DNA of 64,000 bases from Kibdelosporangium sp. MJ126-NF4. Lineage in GTDB: Bacteria; Actinomycetota; Actinomycetes; Mycobacteriales; Pseudonocardiaceae. Shown here piece by piece: positions 8,636 to 16,921 of the stretch (its first letter is position 1; each line of letters begins with the position of its first letter). Made by a program: the position numbers and the translations under genes. The stretch spans positions 274,001 to 338,000 of the forward strand of contig NZ_CDME01000011.1 in NCBI RefSeq assembly GCF_000826545.1, in the 5' to 3' direction. The notes under the pieces are model-generated. The model had not been told where the DNA came from, searched no databases, and was given only the letters and a program-made list of their open reading frames with translations.

Positions 8636-9536
8636 CCAGGAACGACGCCTTCCAGAACTTCATGCCCGGCGCGCCGACCAGTCCGGCCTCGTCGAGGAAC
8701 TTCATGATCCGCTCACCCGACCAGTGCAGCGTCTCCCGGAAGTACGGGTTGTTCCGCGCGACCTTGGCGGCGTGCCTCGGGTCGAGGCCGACGGCCTTGT
8801 ACACGCGCGGGTTGATCAGGCTGCTGGTGATGCCGTAGGAGACAGCCGCGATCAGCAGCTGCTGGTAGGGCAGCTCCCACTTGCGCAGCTCCTTCATGCC
8901 GCGCACGACCTCCTGGCGCGCGAACGTGACGTGCCGCGCCTCCTCCAGGACGTGGATCCGGTTGACCATCCGGACCAGCGGCTGCACGTTGGGGTCCGCC
9001 ATGCTTTCGCGCTGGAGGCGGTCGAGGATCTCCTCGGCCACCAGGATCGAGCCGTACAGCGCGGGGCCGTAGCCGATCACCGGCAGGAGTTTGCCCAGTT
9101 TCTTCAGGATCGCGGGCGGACCGTACGCGGGCGCGCCGACTCGCTCGACGAACCGGGCGAACATGGTCGAGTGACGACACTCGTCGGCGATCTCGGTCAG
9201 CGCGTACTGGGCGTGCCGGGTGGTCGGGTCGATCCGGTAGACGTCCTTGAGCAGCATCTGCATCAGCAGCACCTCGAACCAGATGCCGTTGCTGGCGACG
9301 CTGGCGACCTCGTGCTTGCTCAGCTCGATCCGCTGCTCGGGCGTGAGCTGGTCCCACAGCTCGGTGCCGTAGAGGGAGACGCGGTGGTCCGGCACGTAGT
9401 ACATGCCGTCCTTGAGCGGGGCGTTCCAGTCGATGTCGACTTCGGGATCGTAGAACTTGTCGGCCGACGAGTTCAGCAGCCGCTCCGCGGTCTTCTCGCG
9501 GTCGGAACCCTCAGCAACTCGCAACGCGCGGCTCAT
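8625..9536 (-). CDS. AurF-like diiron oxygenase/ferritin-like protein
   Basis: 303 aa from MSRALRV at 9536. The all-helical diiron fold carries the expected carboxylate/His ligands: SKHEVAS, EIADECRHS, ILVAEEILD and HVLEEARHVTFAR. This is the p-aminobenzoate N-oxygenase (AurF/CmlI-like) superfamily, but members outside natural-product clusters have no known substrate. It is divergent from a TetR gene across a perfect-looking operator (9555-9585), so it is probably the direct target of that repressor. Confidence 0.87.
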   Translation of the reverse strand: MSRALRVAEGSDREKTAERLLNSSADKFYDPEVDIDWNAPLKDGMYYVPDHRVSLYGTELWDQLTPEQRIELSKHEVASVASNGIWFEVLLMQMLLKDVYRIDPTTRHAQYALTEIADECRHSTMFARFVERVGAPAYGPPAILKKLGKLLPVIGYGPALYGSILVAEEILDRLQRESMADPNVQPLVRMVNRIHVLEEARHVTFARQEVVRGMKELRKWELPYQQLLIAAVSYGITSSLINPRVYKAVGLDPRHAAKVARNNPYFRETLHWSGERIMKFLDEAGLVGAPGMKFWKASFLVNR

Positions 9537-9554
9537 CCGGAACACCCCTTTAGT

Positions 9555-9585
9555 GTTACCTGAAGTAACAGTTACTTCTGGTAGC
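9555..9585. promoter_or_regulatory. TetR operator between AurF-like gene and tetR
   Basis: Two 15-bp arms, GTTACCTGAAGTAAC (9555-9569) and GTTACTTCTGGTAGC (9571-9585), form a near-perfect inverted repeat about base 9570; each arm is itself partly palindromic. The site ends 11 bp before the tetR ATG and starts 18 bp before the AurF-like ATG, where it could block both promoters. Confidence 0.8.
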
Positions 9586-9595
9586 ATGCAGCCGC

Positions 9596-10297
9596 ATGGG
9601 CGAAGGTGTCAAGAGAGAGGGCGACGCTCGGCGAGAGCGCTGGCGCGAACACCGCGCCACCCGCCGTGCGGAGTTCGTGGAAGCGGCACTCAAAGCACTC
9701 GACGAACACGGCCCCGACCTCGCCATGGAGCACGTGGCGGTTGCGGCGGGCGTGACCAAACCGGTGTTGTACCGGCACTTCACCGACAAGGCCGATCTGT
9801 TCGTCGCGCTGGGCCAGCGCGGCACGGAGATCCTGTTCGAGCGGCTGATCCCGGCGATCAACCGCGAGGAGGCCCCGGTCCCCCGGATCCGCAAGAGCCT
9901 CGACGCCTTCTTCAGCGTGATCGAGGACCACCCGAACCTCTACCGCATGCTGGCCCGCAAGTCCTTCGGCGGGCGCCCGGTCGACTCGGACCCGGTCAGG
10001 GAAGACAAGGAGATGATCGCGGCGGCGCTGGCCAGCCTGCTCGGCGACTACATGCGCGCGCTCGGCCTCGACTCGGGGGCCGCAGAGCCTTGGGCGTACT
10101 CGATCGTCGGCATGGTGCAGACGACCGGCGAGTGGTGGCTGGACCGCCGGTCGATGACGCGCGACGCGCTCGTGGAGTACCTGACCACGATCATCTGGTC
10201 GGCGATCGACGGCTTCCTGCGCCAGCACGACATCCAGATCGATCCGGACAAGCCGATCGAGATCAACAAAGTGGTCCAGCTGAGGAGAGCCCGATGA
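9596..10297 (+). CDS. TetR-family regulator divergent from AurF-like gene
   Basis: 233 aa. The basic N-terminus is followed by a TetR HTH (about 25-70; VAVAAGVTKPVLYRHFTDK). The C-terminal ligand domain ends with a Trp-rich segment (TTGEWWLDRRSMTRD). The inverted repeat at 9555-9585 lies directly in front of the ATG, so it probably represses itself and the divergent diiron protein. Its stop overlaps the start of the DUF4873 gene by ATGA, making a two-gene operon. Confidence 0.93.
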   Translation: MGEGVKREGDARRERWREHRATRRAEFVEAALKALDEHGPDLAMEHVAVAAGVTKPVLYRHFTDKADLFVALGQRGTEILFERLIPAINREEAPVPRIRKSLDAFFSVIEDHPNLYRMLARKSFGGRPVDSDPVREDKEMIAAALASLLGDYMRALGLDSGAAEPWAYSIVGMVQTTGEWWLDRRSMTRDALVEYLTTIIWSAIDGFLRQHDIQIDPDKPIEINKVVQLRRAR

Positions 10298-10602
10298 GCG
10301 ACGAGCACGACGAAGAGGGCTACACCGGCCCGGCGACGCTACTGGTCGGCGACAAGGAGCTGACGGTCGAGATACAGCTGCGCGGCCACTTCCAGCCGAT
10401 CGACGGCTTCTACCGCTGGTACGGCCGGATCACCGAGAACGCCGAACTGTCCGAGCTCGCGGGCGGCAAGAAGCTCAAGGCGACCGTGCGCACGCCCGAG
10501 GGCGAGGCCGTCGCCGAACTGTCCGATCCGGACCCGTGGAACCGCTACCGGGTGATGGGCACCAGCAGGCCGCCGTTCACGACCGACCTCGTGAGTGGTT
10601 AG
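10294..10602 (+). CDS. DUF4873 protein
   Basis: 102 aa, soluble, without Cys. The GYTGPATLLVG...VEIQLRGHFQPIDGFYRWYGRI pattern is characteristic of DUF4873, often found next to or fused with flavin monooxygenases and other oxidoreductases. Here it is ATGA-coupled to the TetR gene that faces the diiron oxygenase, so a role in that oxidative system is likely. The last codons and stop (DLVSG*) lie inside a TCGTGAG palindrome (10590-10637). Confidence 0.85.
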   Translation: MSDEHDEEGYTGPATLLVGDKELTVEIQLRGHFQPIDGFYRWYGRITENAELSELAGGKKLKATVRTPEGEAVAELSDPDPWNRYRVMGTSRPPFTTDLVSG

Positions 10603-10712
10603 TCCGGTTAGAACCGCGCGGCCGAACCACTCACGACAAACGCAACCAGTCCAGCTGAGAAAGAGTGTCGTGAGTGGTTCGGCCGGTTCTAACCGGACTA
10701 ACCACTCACGAC
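10590..10712. repeat. paired TCGTGAG palindromes (locus 1)
   Basis: Two elements, 10590-10637 and 10668-10712, each begin with GTGAGTGGTT and end with AACCACTCACGAC. The second is almost the exact reverse complement of the first, apart from a small core difference. They can form hairpins singly or one large cruciform together. They sit between the convergent DUF4873 and DUF3107 genes and probably act as terminators. Related elements occur at 42428-42560 and 48315-48358. Confidence 0.85.
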
Positions 10713-10720
10713 AGGTGGCC

Positions 10721-10963
10721 TCAGGTCTTGACCGAGAAGCCGACCTTCCGGGTGTCCGCGGTGCCGATCTCCACGTACGCGACCCGACCAGCCGGGATGA
10801 TGTAACGGCGGCCCTTGTCGTCCACGAGGGTCAGCTGACCCGCCGGGTTCTTCAGCGCGTCGGCCACCAGCGCCTCAACCTCGTCGGGCGACAGGTTGCT
10901 CGTGAGGAGCAGCTCCCTGGGGCTGTCCACCACGCCGATCTTGACCTCCACGCTGACCTCCAC
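10721..10963 (-). CDS. DUF3107 small protein (TB9.4/Rv3208A-like)
   Basis: 80 aa. The sequence EVKIGVVDSPREL...VEALVADAL...LVDDKGRRYIIPAGRVAYVEIG is the full-length DUF3107 family, which in mycobacteria is annotated TB9.4. The function is unknown; the short alpha/beta domain has no catalytic motif. The start could be the GTG of MEVSVEVKIG or one a few codons later. It lies just downstream of the ferritin-like gene on the same strand. Confidence 0.88.
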   Translation of the reverse strand: MEVSVEVKIGVVDSPRELLLTSNLSPDEVEALVADALKNPAGQLTLVDDKGRRYIIPAGRVAYVEIGTADTRKVGFSVKT

Positions 10964-10993
10964 CTTGTCCCCACTCTTGGTAATGACGCAAGG

Positions 10994-11665
10994 TTATCCG
11001 AGTCCGAGCGCTGTCATCCGCTTGCCGTGCGCCTGCTGCAGCCGACGGAACAGCGCGGCGATCCCGGCGAGGTCGCCGGAGCCGGTCACGATCAGCTCGG
11101 TCAGCCCGTCCCGCTCGGCCACGATGTACTGGGCCTGCGTCAATCCTTCGCCGAGCAGCCTGCGGCCCCACAGCGTCAGCCGGTCGCGCACCCGCCGGTC
11201 CGCCTCGCAGGCCGCGCGGACTTCGCGCTCAGCGAACGTCGAGTGGCCCGTGTCGGCCAGCACGGCGAGCACCAGCTCCTTGGTCGACTCGTCCAGCCAG
11301 TTCGCCAGCTGGCTGTAGAGGTCCGCCGCGAGGCCGTCGAACACGTACGCCTTCACGAGCGACTCGAGCCAGCTGCGCGGCGGCGTCGAGGCGTGGAAGT
11401 TCTCGAAGTGCTGGATGAACGGTTCCATCGCCTCGGTCGGCTGGACGCCGTGCCGTGTGAGGTACTGCTCGATCCTGCTGTAGTGCCCGATCTCGGCGGC
11501 CGCCATCACCGCGAGCGCCGCGCGTCCGGCCAGCGTCGGGGCGCTTCGCGCGTCCTCCGACAGCCGGTCGAACGCGGAAAGTTCGCCGTAGGCCAGCACC
11601 CCCAGTAGATCAACAACTCCGTCCTGCAGCCGTGCGGAGTCCACCACAGAATCAGCCTCGCTCAT
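10994..11665 (-). CDS. ferritin-like fold protein (Rv3210c-like)
   Basis: 223 aa, almost entirely helical. Acidic/His positions resemble a four-helix ferritin-like bundle ([37 protein letters not shown]). The family is annotated as a ferritin-like or MiaE-like (tRNA hydroxylase-type) domain in actinobacteria, and its place next to DUF3107 and the DEAD-box helicase is conserved (Rv3210c in M. tuberculosis). Whether it binds iron cannot be told from sequence alone. It is divergent from the helicase gene. Confidence 0.83.
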   Translation of the reverse strand: MSEADSVVDSARLQDGVVDLLGVLAYGELSAFDRLSEDARSAPTLAGRAALAVMAAAEIGHYSRIEQYLTRHGVQPTEAMEPFIQHFENFHASTPPRSWLESLVKAYVFDGLAADLYSQLANWLDESTKELVLAVLADTGHSTFAEREVRAACEADRRVRDRLTLWGRRLLGEGLTQAQYIVAERDGLTELIVTGSGDLAGIAALFRRLQQAHGKRMTALGLG

Positions 11666-11696
11666 GGCGGTGAGCGTAACGGCAGGACTGCCCAGG

Positions 11697-11702
11697 TAGA
11701 CT
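11697..11702 (+). promoter_or_regulatory. putative -10 box for uORF/helicase
   Basis: TAGACT fits the actinobacterial TAnnnT pattern. It lies 5 bp before a GTG-initiated 54-codon frame and about 185 bp before the helicase start, which implies a long leader on the helicase mRNA. No good -35 is visible. Confidence 0.4.
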
Positions 11703-11706
11703 CGGT

Positions 11707-11871
11707 GTGACGCCCGGCGTATCCCAACGCCGTGAGGCGACGTTCAAGACAGTGACGGCCAAGGCCCGTCACACGGAGGGTGTGTGCACGCCACGCTGGC
11801 CCTCCCGCGCCGACGCCACCCAGCGCCCGGCAGCGGTCGAGCGGCCCAACCAGGGCAGTGCGCACTGGTAA
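11707..11871 (+). CDS. possible upstream ORF in the helicase leader
   Basis: GTG 11707 to TAA 11869 encodes 54 aa ([13 protein letters not shown]...). It is in the same reading frame as the helicase and ends 15 bp before the helicase start. The protein has no recognisable domain. It may be a leader ORF coupling translation of the helicase or simply untranslated leader; the TAGACT box just upstream supports transcription from here. Confidence 0.3.
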   Translation: MTPGVSQRREATFKTVTAKARHTEGVCTPRWPSRADATQRPAAVERPNQGSAHW

Positions 11872-11886
11872 AGAGAGGCGATCACC

Positions 11887-13539
11887 CTGAGCTCAATCCA
11901 CAACGAGGAACTGGATCCGCTGGCACTGGAACACAGCGAAGCCGGCGTTCCCGACACTGACACGTCCCACCCACTGCTGGCGGACGCCCCGGTAAGCGGC
12001 GACTCCCCCACGTTCGCCGAGTTCGGCGTGCGCGAGGAGATCGTCAAGGCACTGACGGCCGCCGGCATCGAACGCACGTTCGCCATCCAGGAGCTGACGC
12101 TCCCGCTGGCGATGTCCGGTGAGGACATCATCGGCCAGGCCAGGACCGGTATGGGCAAGACCCTCGGCTTCGGCGTCCCGGTCCTGCACCGGCTGGACAC
12201 CCCTGGTGACGGCACCCCGCAGGCGCTCGTCGTCGTGCCGACCCGCGAGCTGTGCCTCCAGGTCACGCACGACCTCACCGACGCCAGCAAGCACTTGGGC
12301 GTGCGCATGCTGGCCATCTACGGCGGCCGTCCGTACGAGCAGCAGATCTCCGCGCTGCGCAGGGGCGTCGACGTGGTCGTCGGCACCCCCGGCCGCCTGC
12401 TCGACCTGGCCGAACAGCGTCACCTGGTGCTCGGCAAGGTCCGCTCGTTGGTGCTGGACGAGGCGGACGAGATGCTCGACCTCGGGTTCCTGCCCGACAT
12501 CGAGCGGATCCTCGGCATGGTCCCGGACGAGCGGCAGACGATGCTGTTCTCGGCGACGATGCCCGGCCCGATCATCACGCTGGCCCGCACGTTCCTGCAC
12601 CAGCCGACGCACATCCGCGCCGAGGAGAACGACCAGGGTGCGATCCACGAGCGCACCCGGCAGTTCGTCTACCGCGCGCACTCGCTGGACAAGGAGGAGA
12701 TCGTCGCGCGCGCCCTGCAGTCCGCCGACCGCGGCCTGACGATGGTCTTCGCGCGGACCAAGCGGACCGCCCAGAAAGTCGCCGACGACCTGGCCGAGCG
12801 CGGGTTCGCCGCCGCGGCCGTGCACGGTGACCTCGGCCAGGGCGCGCGGGAGAAGGCGCTGCGCGCGTTCCGCTCCGGCAAGGTCGACGTGCTGGTCGCG
12901 ACCGATGTGGCCGCTCGCGGCATCGACATCGACGACGTCACGCACGTGATCAACTTCCAGTGCCCGGAGGACGAGAAGACCTACGTCCACCGGATCGGCC
13001 GCACCGGCCGCGCCGGGCGCACCGGCGTCGCGATCACCCTCGTCGACTGGGACGAGGAGTACCGCTGGAAGACCATCAACGACGCGCTCAAGCTCGACAT
13101 GCCCGGTCCGGTGGAGACGTACTCCACCTCCGAGCACCTGTTCGCCGACCTCGGCATCCCCGAGGACGCGACGGGCAGGCTGCCCGAGGGCATGCAGACC
13201 CGCGCGGGTCTGGACGCCGAGCACGAGGAAGACCTCTCCGGCGGCAAGAAGAAACGCCGTCGTGGTGGTAGCGGTAGCGGTAGCGGTGGTGGTGGCACGC
13301 GGACGCGTTCGGCCGCGCCGCGGGCCAAGGAGGCACCGACGAGTGACAGCGGTGAGGAGCGGCCGCCGAGGCAGCGCCAGCGCAGGCGTCGCCGGGCGGG
13401 CGAGGACGTCCCCGCCACTGAGACACCGGCCACACCGGACACGAGCGAGCACAAGAAGGACGCCGACCAGCCACGACGCCAGCGCACGCGCCGCCGCAGC
13501 GGTGTCGAGGTGGCCCGTGACGCAGGCGAAACCTCATGA
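11887..13539 (+). CDS. DEAD-box ATP-dependent RNA helicase (Rv3211/RhlE-like)
   Basis: About 550 aa. All core motifs are present: Q motif (F..FGV..IQ), Walker A ARTGMGKT, PTREL, TPGR, DEAD (VLDEADEML), SAT, ARGID and HRIGRTGR. The C-terminal tail is basic and low-complexity (KKKRRRGGSGSGSGGGG, then Arg-rich repeats), typical for RNA binding. Start choice: the only ATG/GTG-type start, GTG 12028, would cut the Q-motif phenylalanines. An AGAGAGG site (11872-11878) sits 8 bp before CTG 11887, preceded by an in-frame TAA, so I infer a CTG start. The role is RNA unwinding in decay, ribosome assembly or cold adaptation. Confidence 0.9.
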   Translation: MSSIHNEELDPLALEHSEAGVPDTDTSHPLLADAPVSGDSPTFAEFGVREEIVKALTAAGIERTFAIQELTLPLAMSGEDIIGQARTGMGKTLGFGVPVLHRLDTPGDGTPQALVVVPTRELCLQVTHDLTDASKHLGVRMLAIYGGRPYEQQISALRRGVDVVVGTPGRLLDLAEQRHLVLGKVRSLVLDEADEMLDLGFLPDIERILGMVPDERQTMLFSATMPGPIITLARTFLHQPTHIRAEENDQGAIHERTRQFVYRAHSLDKEEIVARALQSADRGLTMVFARTKRTAQKVADDLAERGFAAAAVHGDLGQGAREKALRAFRSGKVDVLVATDVAARGIDIDDVTHVINFQCPEDEKTYVHRIGRTGRAGRTGVAITLVDWDEEYRWKTINDALKLDMPGPVETYSTSEHLFADLGIPEDATGRLPEGMQTRAGLDAEHEEDLSGGKKKRRRGGSGSGSGGGGTRTRSAAPRAKEAPTSDSGEERPPRQRQRRRRRAGEDVPATETPATPDTSEHKKDADQPRRQRTRRRSGVEVARDAGETS

Positions 13540-13583
13540 GTACCGTGAAGTGAAAGCTTCGCGAGCTTGACGAGGAGGACGAC

Positions 13584-14936
13584 GTGCCGGAGACCGCCGA
13601 GCACGGGACAGCTGTCGGCGGCGAGGACGTGTTGGACGGGCCGATCCCCGACCAGCCCCCGCGTCCGCCGCGCACGTCGTTCCACCGGCGCAGGGACTTC
13701 GTCGCGGTCATCGTCATCGTCGTCGCGGTGGTCGCCGGATGGGCCCTGATCGGCGCGTCCAGCGACTTCGCCGCGACAACGTCGGAGACCGCGCCGGACG
13801 ACCTCCCGGTCCCCGAGTCGCCCAGCACGCTTCCGCCGTCCTTCGGCGAGGCGTGGCGGGCGCCCAGCGGGGCCACACAGCTGCCCGTCGCCGTCGGCCC
13901 GACCGTGGTCACCGGCGACGGCAACGAAGTCGTCGGGCGCAATCCGTACACCGGCAAGCAGCGCTGGCGCTACGCCCGTGACATTCCACTGTGCACAATC
14001 GGTGTCGCGTGGAACGAAGTGATCTCGATGTACCGCAGGACTTCCACGTCACTGCCGTCGAAGGACCCGAACAGCGGCGGCACCTGCAGCGAGGTGACCT
14101 CGCTGAAACCGGAGACCGGCGAGCGCGCGCACCAGCGCAACGGTGACGCCGAACTGGACACCCAGCTGCTGTTCGACGGCACGCTGGCCACCGTGACCGG
14201 CAAACGCCTGATCAACAGCTGGCGCAGCGACCTGGTGCAGACCATGGAGTACGGCCAGGTCCCGGACATGCAGAACCCGGACAAGCAGCCGCGCGTCGGG
14301 TGCACGTACGGCTCGGTGGCCGTGACGCAGGGCCGGATCGGCGTGATCGAGCGGTGTCCGGCCAAGAGCGACCCGAGCGTGACAGGTGACGACCGGCTCA
14401 CGGTGTACAAACCGACCGGCAAGGACAACGAGAGCGACACGCCCGAGGTCAACTTCAGCCTCACCGTCGGCGGCGAACGCGCCCAGGTGATCGCGCTGAA
14501 CGAGACCTACACCGCGATCGCGCTGCCGAACCCGAGCCGGATCGTCGTGTACGACAGCGGCGGCAACAAGGTCCAGGAGTACCCGGTGTCCATACCGGAC
14601 ACGGACATGGCACGAGACCCGGCGCGCGGCGTGGCCCCGGTCACCCGGGGCCACGACGTGGTGTTCTGGTTCACCGGCAGCAAGACCATCGCACTGTCCC
14701 TGGCGGACTTTCGTCCACTGTGGACAACGGAGGGCACACTCGGCTCCGGTGTGGTGTTCGCCGGTTACCTGCTGCTCCCGGTGAAGGACGGGTACCTGGT
14801 GGTCGACCAGCTGAGCGGCACGCGTGTCACGCAGACACCGGTGAACCGCGACGGGTACAACGGGCCAGTGCAGATGTCCGCACTGGGCCCGATGGTGTTG
14901 GAACAGCGCGGCCCGACCCTGGTCGCGCTGCGATGA
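13584..14936 (+). CDS. PQQ-like beta-propeller membrane-anchored protein (Rv3212-like)
   Basis: 450 aa. A short cytoplasmic N-terminus and one membrane anchor (about 33-55, FVAVIVIVVAVVAGWALIG) precede an extracytoplasmic repeat domain of PQQ-type blades (VVTGDGNEVVGRNPYTGKQRWRYA; YDSGGNKVQEYPV; LADFRPLWTTEG). It follows the helicase by 44 bp and has a GAGGAGG site, as in the Rv3211-Rv3212 pair. The function is unknown; Rv3212 is described only as an envelope protein. The stop overlaps the next start by ATGA. Confidence 0.85.
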   Translation: MPETAEHGTAVGGEDVLDGPIPDQPPRPPRTSFHRRRDFVAVIVIVVAVVAGWALIGASSDFAATTSETAPDDLPVPESPSTLPPSFGEAWRAPSGATQLPVAVGPTVVTGDGNEVVGRNPYTGKQRWRYARDIPLCTIGVAWNEVISMYRRTSTSLPSKDPNSGGTCSEVTSLKPETGERAHQRNGDAELDTQLLFDGTLATVTGKRLINSWRSDLVQTMEYGQVPDMQNPDKQPRVGCTYGSVAVTQGRIGVIERCPAKSDPSVTGDDRLTVYKPTGKDNESDTPEVNFSLTVGGERAQVIALNETYTAIALPNPSRIVVYDSGGNKVQEYPVSIPDTDMARDPARGVAPVTRGHDVVFWFTGSKTIALSLADFRPLWTTEGTLGSGVVFAGYLLLPVKDGYLVVDQLSGTRVTQTPVNRDGYNGPVQMSALGPMVLEQRGPTLVALR

Positions 14937-15799
14937 CCGGCTCCCAGATCGACCGGCACGGCGCGGACCACGTCGACCTGCCCGGCAGGGACGGCCACCT
15001 GGCCGCGCTGCGCCGTAAGGTGCCCGGCGCGCCCATCGTGCTGATGGTGCCGGGCTACACCGGGTCCAAAGAGGACTTCGTACCGCTGATCGACCCGATC
15101 GCGGCGGCGGGCGTCGAACCGATCGCGATCGACCTGCCGGGACAGTACGAGTCCCCCGGGCCGCGGGAACTGGACGCGTACCTGCCCGCCTCGCTCGGCG
15201 GGCTGGTGGCCGAACTCGTCGGGAAACTGGCGGCCGAGGGACGGCCGATCCTGCTGATGGGCCACTCCTACGGCGGGCTGGTGGCCCGCGCGGCCGTGCT
15301 CAGCGGGGCTCCGGTGCGCGGGTTGACGCTGCTCAGCAGCGGCCCGAGTGAACTGCCGGTGGGGCCACGGCGCAAGATGCTCGATCTGGCCGAGCCCGTG
15401 CTGCGTGAGCAGGGCATCGAGGTGCTGGCGAACTTCCGGCTGGCGATGTACCAGAACGATCCGCTGTGGCGGAAGCTGCCCGCCGAGCTGCGGGACTTCC
15501 TGGACGCGCGGTTCCGGCGGTCCAGCGCCGAATGCCTGCTGGGCATGGCGGTGGGGTTGCGGACCGAGCCGGACCTCGCGGACAGCCTGGCCCGTCAACT
15601 GGAAACCACCGGCACGCCCTGCCTCGTGGCGTGCGGGGCCGACGACGACGCCTGGCCCGTCCCGGCCCAGCGCGACATGGCCGAGCGGCTGGACGCCGAC
15701 TTCGCCGTGATCCCCGGCGCCCGGCACTCACCGGTGATGGAGAACCCCGAGGCGCTGCTGGGTGTCCTCACGGCCACCTGGCGGATGTGGCTGGCCTGA
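14933..15799 (+). CDS. alpha/beta-hydrolase
   Basis: 288 aa from the ATG that overlaps the preceding TGA (ATGA, 14933-14936). Motifs are oxyanion-region PGYTGSKEDF, nucleophile GHSYGG, and C-terminal ACGADDDAWPV (Asp) and GARHSPVME (His). It is probably a cytoplasmic serine hydrolase; the substrate is unknown. Its 3' end overlaps the convergent TetR gene by 32 bp. Confidence 0.9.
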   Translation: MTGSQIDRHGADHVDLPGRDGHLAALRRKVPGAPIVLMVPGYTGSKEDFVPLIDPIAAAGVEPIAIDLPGQYESPGPRELDAYLPASLGGLVAELVGKLAAEGRPILLMGHSYGGLVARAAVLSGAPVRGLTLLSSGPSELPVGPRRKMLDLAEPVLREQGIEVLANFRLAMYQNDPLWRKLPAELRDFLDARFRRSSAECLLGMAVGLRTEPDLADSLARQLETTGTPCLVACGADDDAWPVPAQRDMAERLDADFAVIPGARHSPVMENPEALLGVLTATWRMWLA

Positions 15800-16388
15800 G
15801 GCCAAGTGCGGCGAGGGTGGTGTCGAGCATCGCCCACTGTGTGTCCGGCGGGTAGGCGGCCGGATCGGTCGACCCGAGGGCCGCGGTCCCCTCCACCATC
15901 GCGATCAGCGCGTACGCCGCCGTGCGCACCTGGTCGGCCGACCAGTCGGGCCGGACCGCCGCCACGAGCCTGCCGATCCGTTCCCGCCAGGCCCGGTTGT
16001 TGGCCCGGTGCAGGCCAATCAGCTCGTCATCACCGACGGCGGCGGCCAGAAACCCCACCCACACAACGCTTTCCGCCGACGTCCGGGCGTCGAGCGCCAT
16101 ACCCTGCGCGAGCACAGCCCGCAGAGCGGCCTGCGCGTCCGGCGCGTCGGCTTCGAGGTTCTCGGCGCGTTCCCTCGTCCGCTCGTGCAGGAGCTGACGA
16201 GCGTGCAGCAGCAACGCGCGGCGGTGGGGGAACCGGTGCATCACCAGTCCGGTCGTGCACCCGGCGGCCGCGGCGACCGCCCGGATCGTGAGCCGTTCGA
16301 TTCCCTGCTCGGCCAACACATCCCACACGGCACGGGACAGCTGCGCCTGCTGCGCGGGCATGTCGGCGGTTCGTGACACGGATCGCAC
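15768..16388 (-). CDS. TetR-family regulator divergent from GNAT gene
   Basis: 206 aa. The HTH (about 20-60) reads LTIRAVAAAAGCTTGLVMHRF, followed by a helical ligand domain with a TetR_C_6-like pattern. The start may be the ATG at 16388 or MPAQQAQ nine codons later. It is divergent from a GNAT acetyltransferase across a palindromic site (16401-16429), which argues for auto-repression and control of the acetyltransferase. Confidence 0.9.
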   Translation of the reverse strand: MRSVSRTADMPAQQAQLSRAVWDVLAEQGIERLTIRAVAAAAGCTTGLVMHRFPHRRALLLHARQLLHERTRERAENLEADAPDAQAALRAVLAQGMALDARTSAESVVWVGFLAAAVGDDELIGLHRANNRAWRERIGRLVAAVRPDWSADQVRTAAYALIAMVEGTAALGSTDPAAYPPDTQWAMLDTTLAALGLRPATSARWP

Positions 16389-16400
16389 ACCCTCTCACTC

Positions 16401-16429
16401 GTAACGCCTGTTACCGTAACAGATGTTAC
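16401..16429. promoter_or_regulatory. TetR operator between tetR and GNAT gene
   Basis: The core CTGTTACCGTAACAG (16408-16422) is a perfect 7-bp-arm palindrome about one base, flanked by GTAAC (16401-16405) and GTTAC (16425-16429) that extend the dyad. It starts 12 bp before the tetR ATG and ends 17 bp before the GNAT start at 16447. Confidence 0.82.
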
Positions 16430-16446
16430 GAAGCGAGGAGCGTGCC

Positions 16447-16920
16447 ATGCTGGACTCTCACCGGTGGACGATCGAGGCACGGCCTTGGGACGACCCGGCC
16501 GGTTCGGAGCTGCGGCGGCTGCAGCGCGTCGAACTCGACGCCCGCTACGGCACCGACGACCACGAACCAGGCCCCTTGCCCTCCGCGGCGGACGTCGACG
16601 TGTTCCTCGTGGCAGTCGACAGCGGCACCGCGGAAGCCATCGCGTGCGGCGCCCTGCGCCAGCTGAGCGCCACCTCGGCGGAGGTCAAGCGGATGTACGT
16701 CGTACCGCGGATGCGCGGCACCGGACTCGCGACCGGGCTGCTGCGCGCGCTGGAAGCAGCCGCGATCGAACGGCGCTGGTACACGCTCCGCCTGGAGACG
16801 GGCACCGAGCAGCCCGACGCCATCCGCTTCTACCAGCGTTCGGGCTACCGCCAGATTCCCCTGTACGGCAACTACATCGGCTCGGCGATCTCGCTCTGCT
16901 TCGAACGCGACCTGCGCTGA
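16447..16920 (+). CDS. GNAT-family N-acetyltransferase
   Basis: 157 aa. The acetyl-CoA loop is VKRMYVVPRMRGTGLATGLL, with the Q/RxxGxG/A motif as RMRGTG, followed by ALEAAAIERRW and the C-terminal IRFYQRSGYRQIP typical of GNAT enzymes. The ATG at 16447 is chosen because a GCGAGGAG site sits 6 bp upstream; an ATG at 16423 falls inside the operator. The substrate is unknown; a TetR-controlled acetyltransferase could detoxify a small molecule. Confidence 0.9.
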   Translation: MLDSHRWTIEARPWDDPAGSELRRLQRVELDARYGTDDHEPGPLPSAADVDVFLVAVDSGTAEAIACGALRQLSATSAEVKRMYVVPRMRGTGLATGLLRALEAAAIERRWYTLRLETGTEQPDAIRFYQRSGYRQIPLYGNYIGSAISLCFERDLR

Positions 16921-16921
16921 C

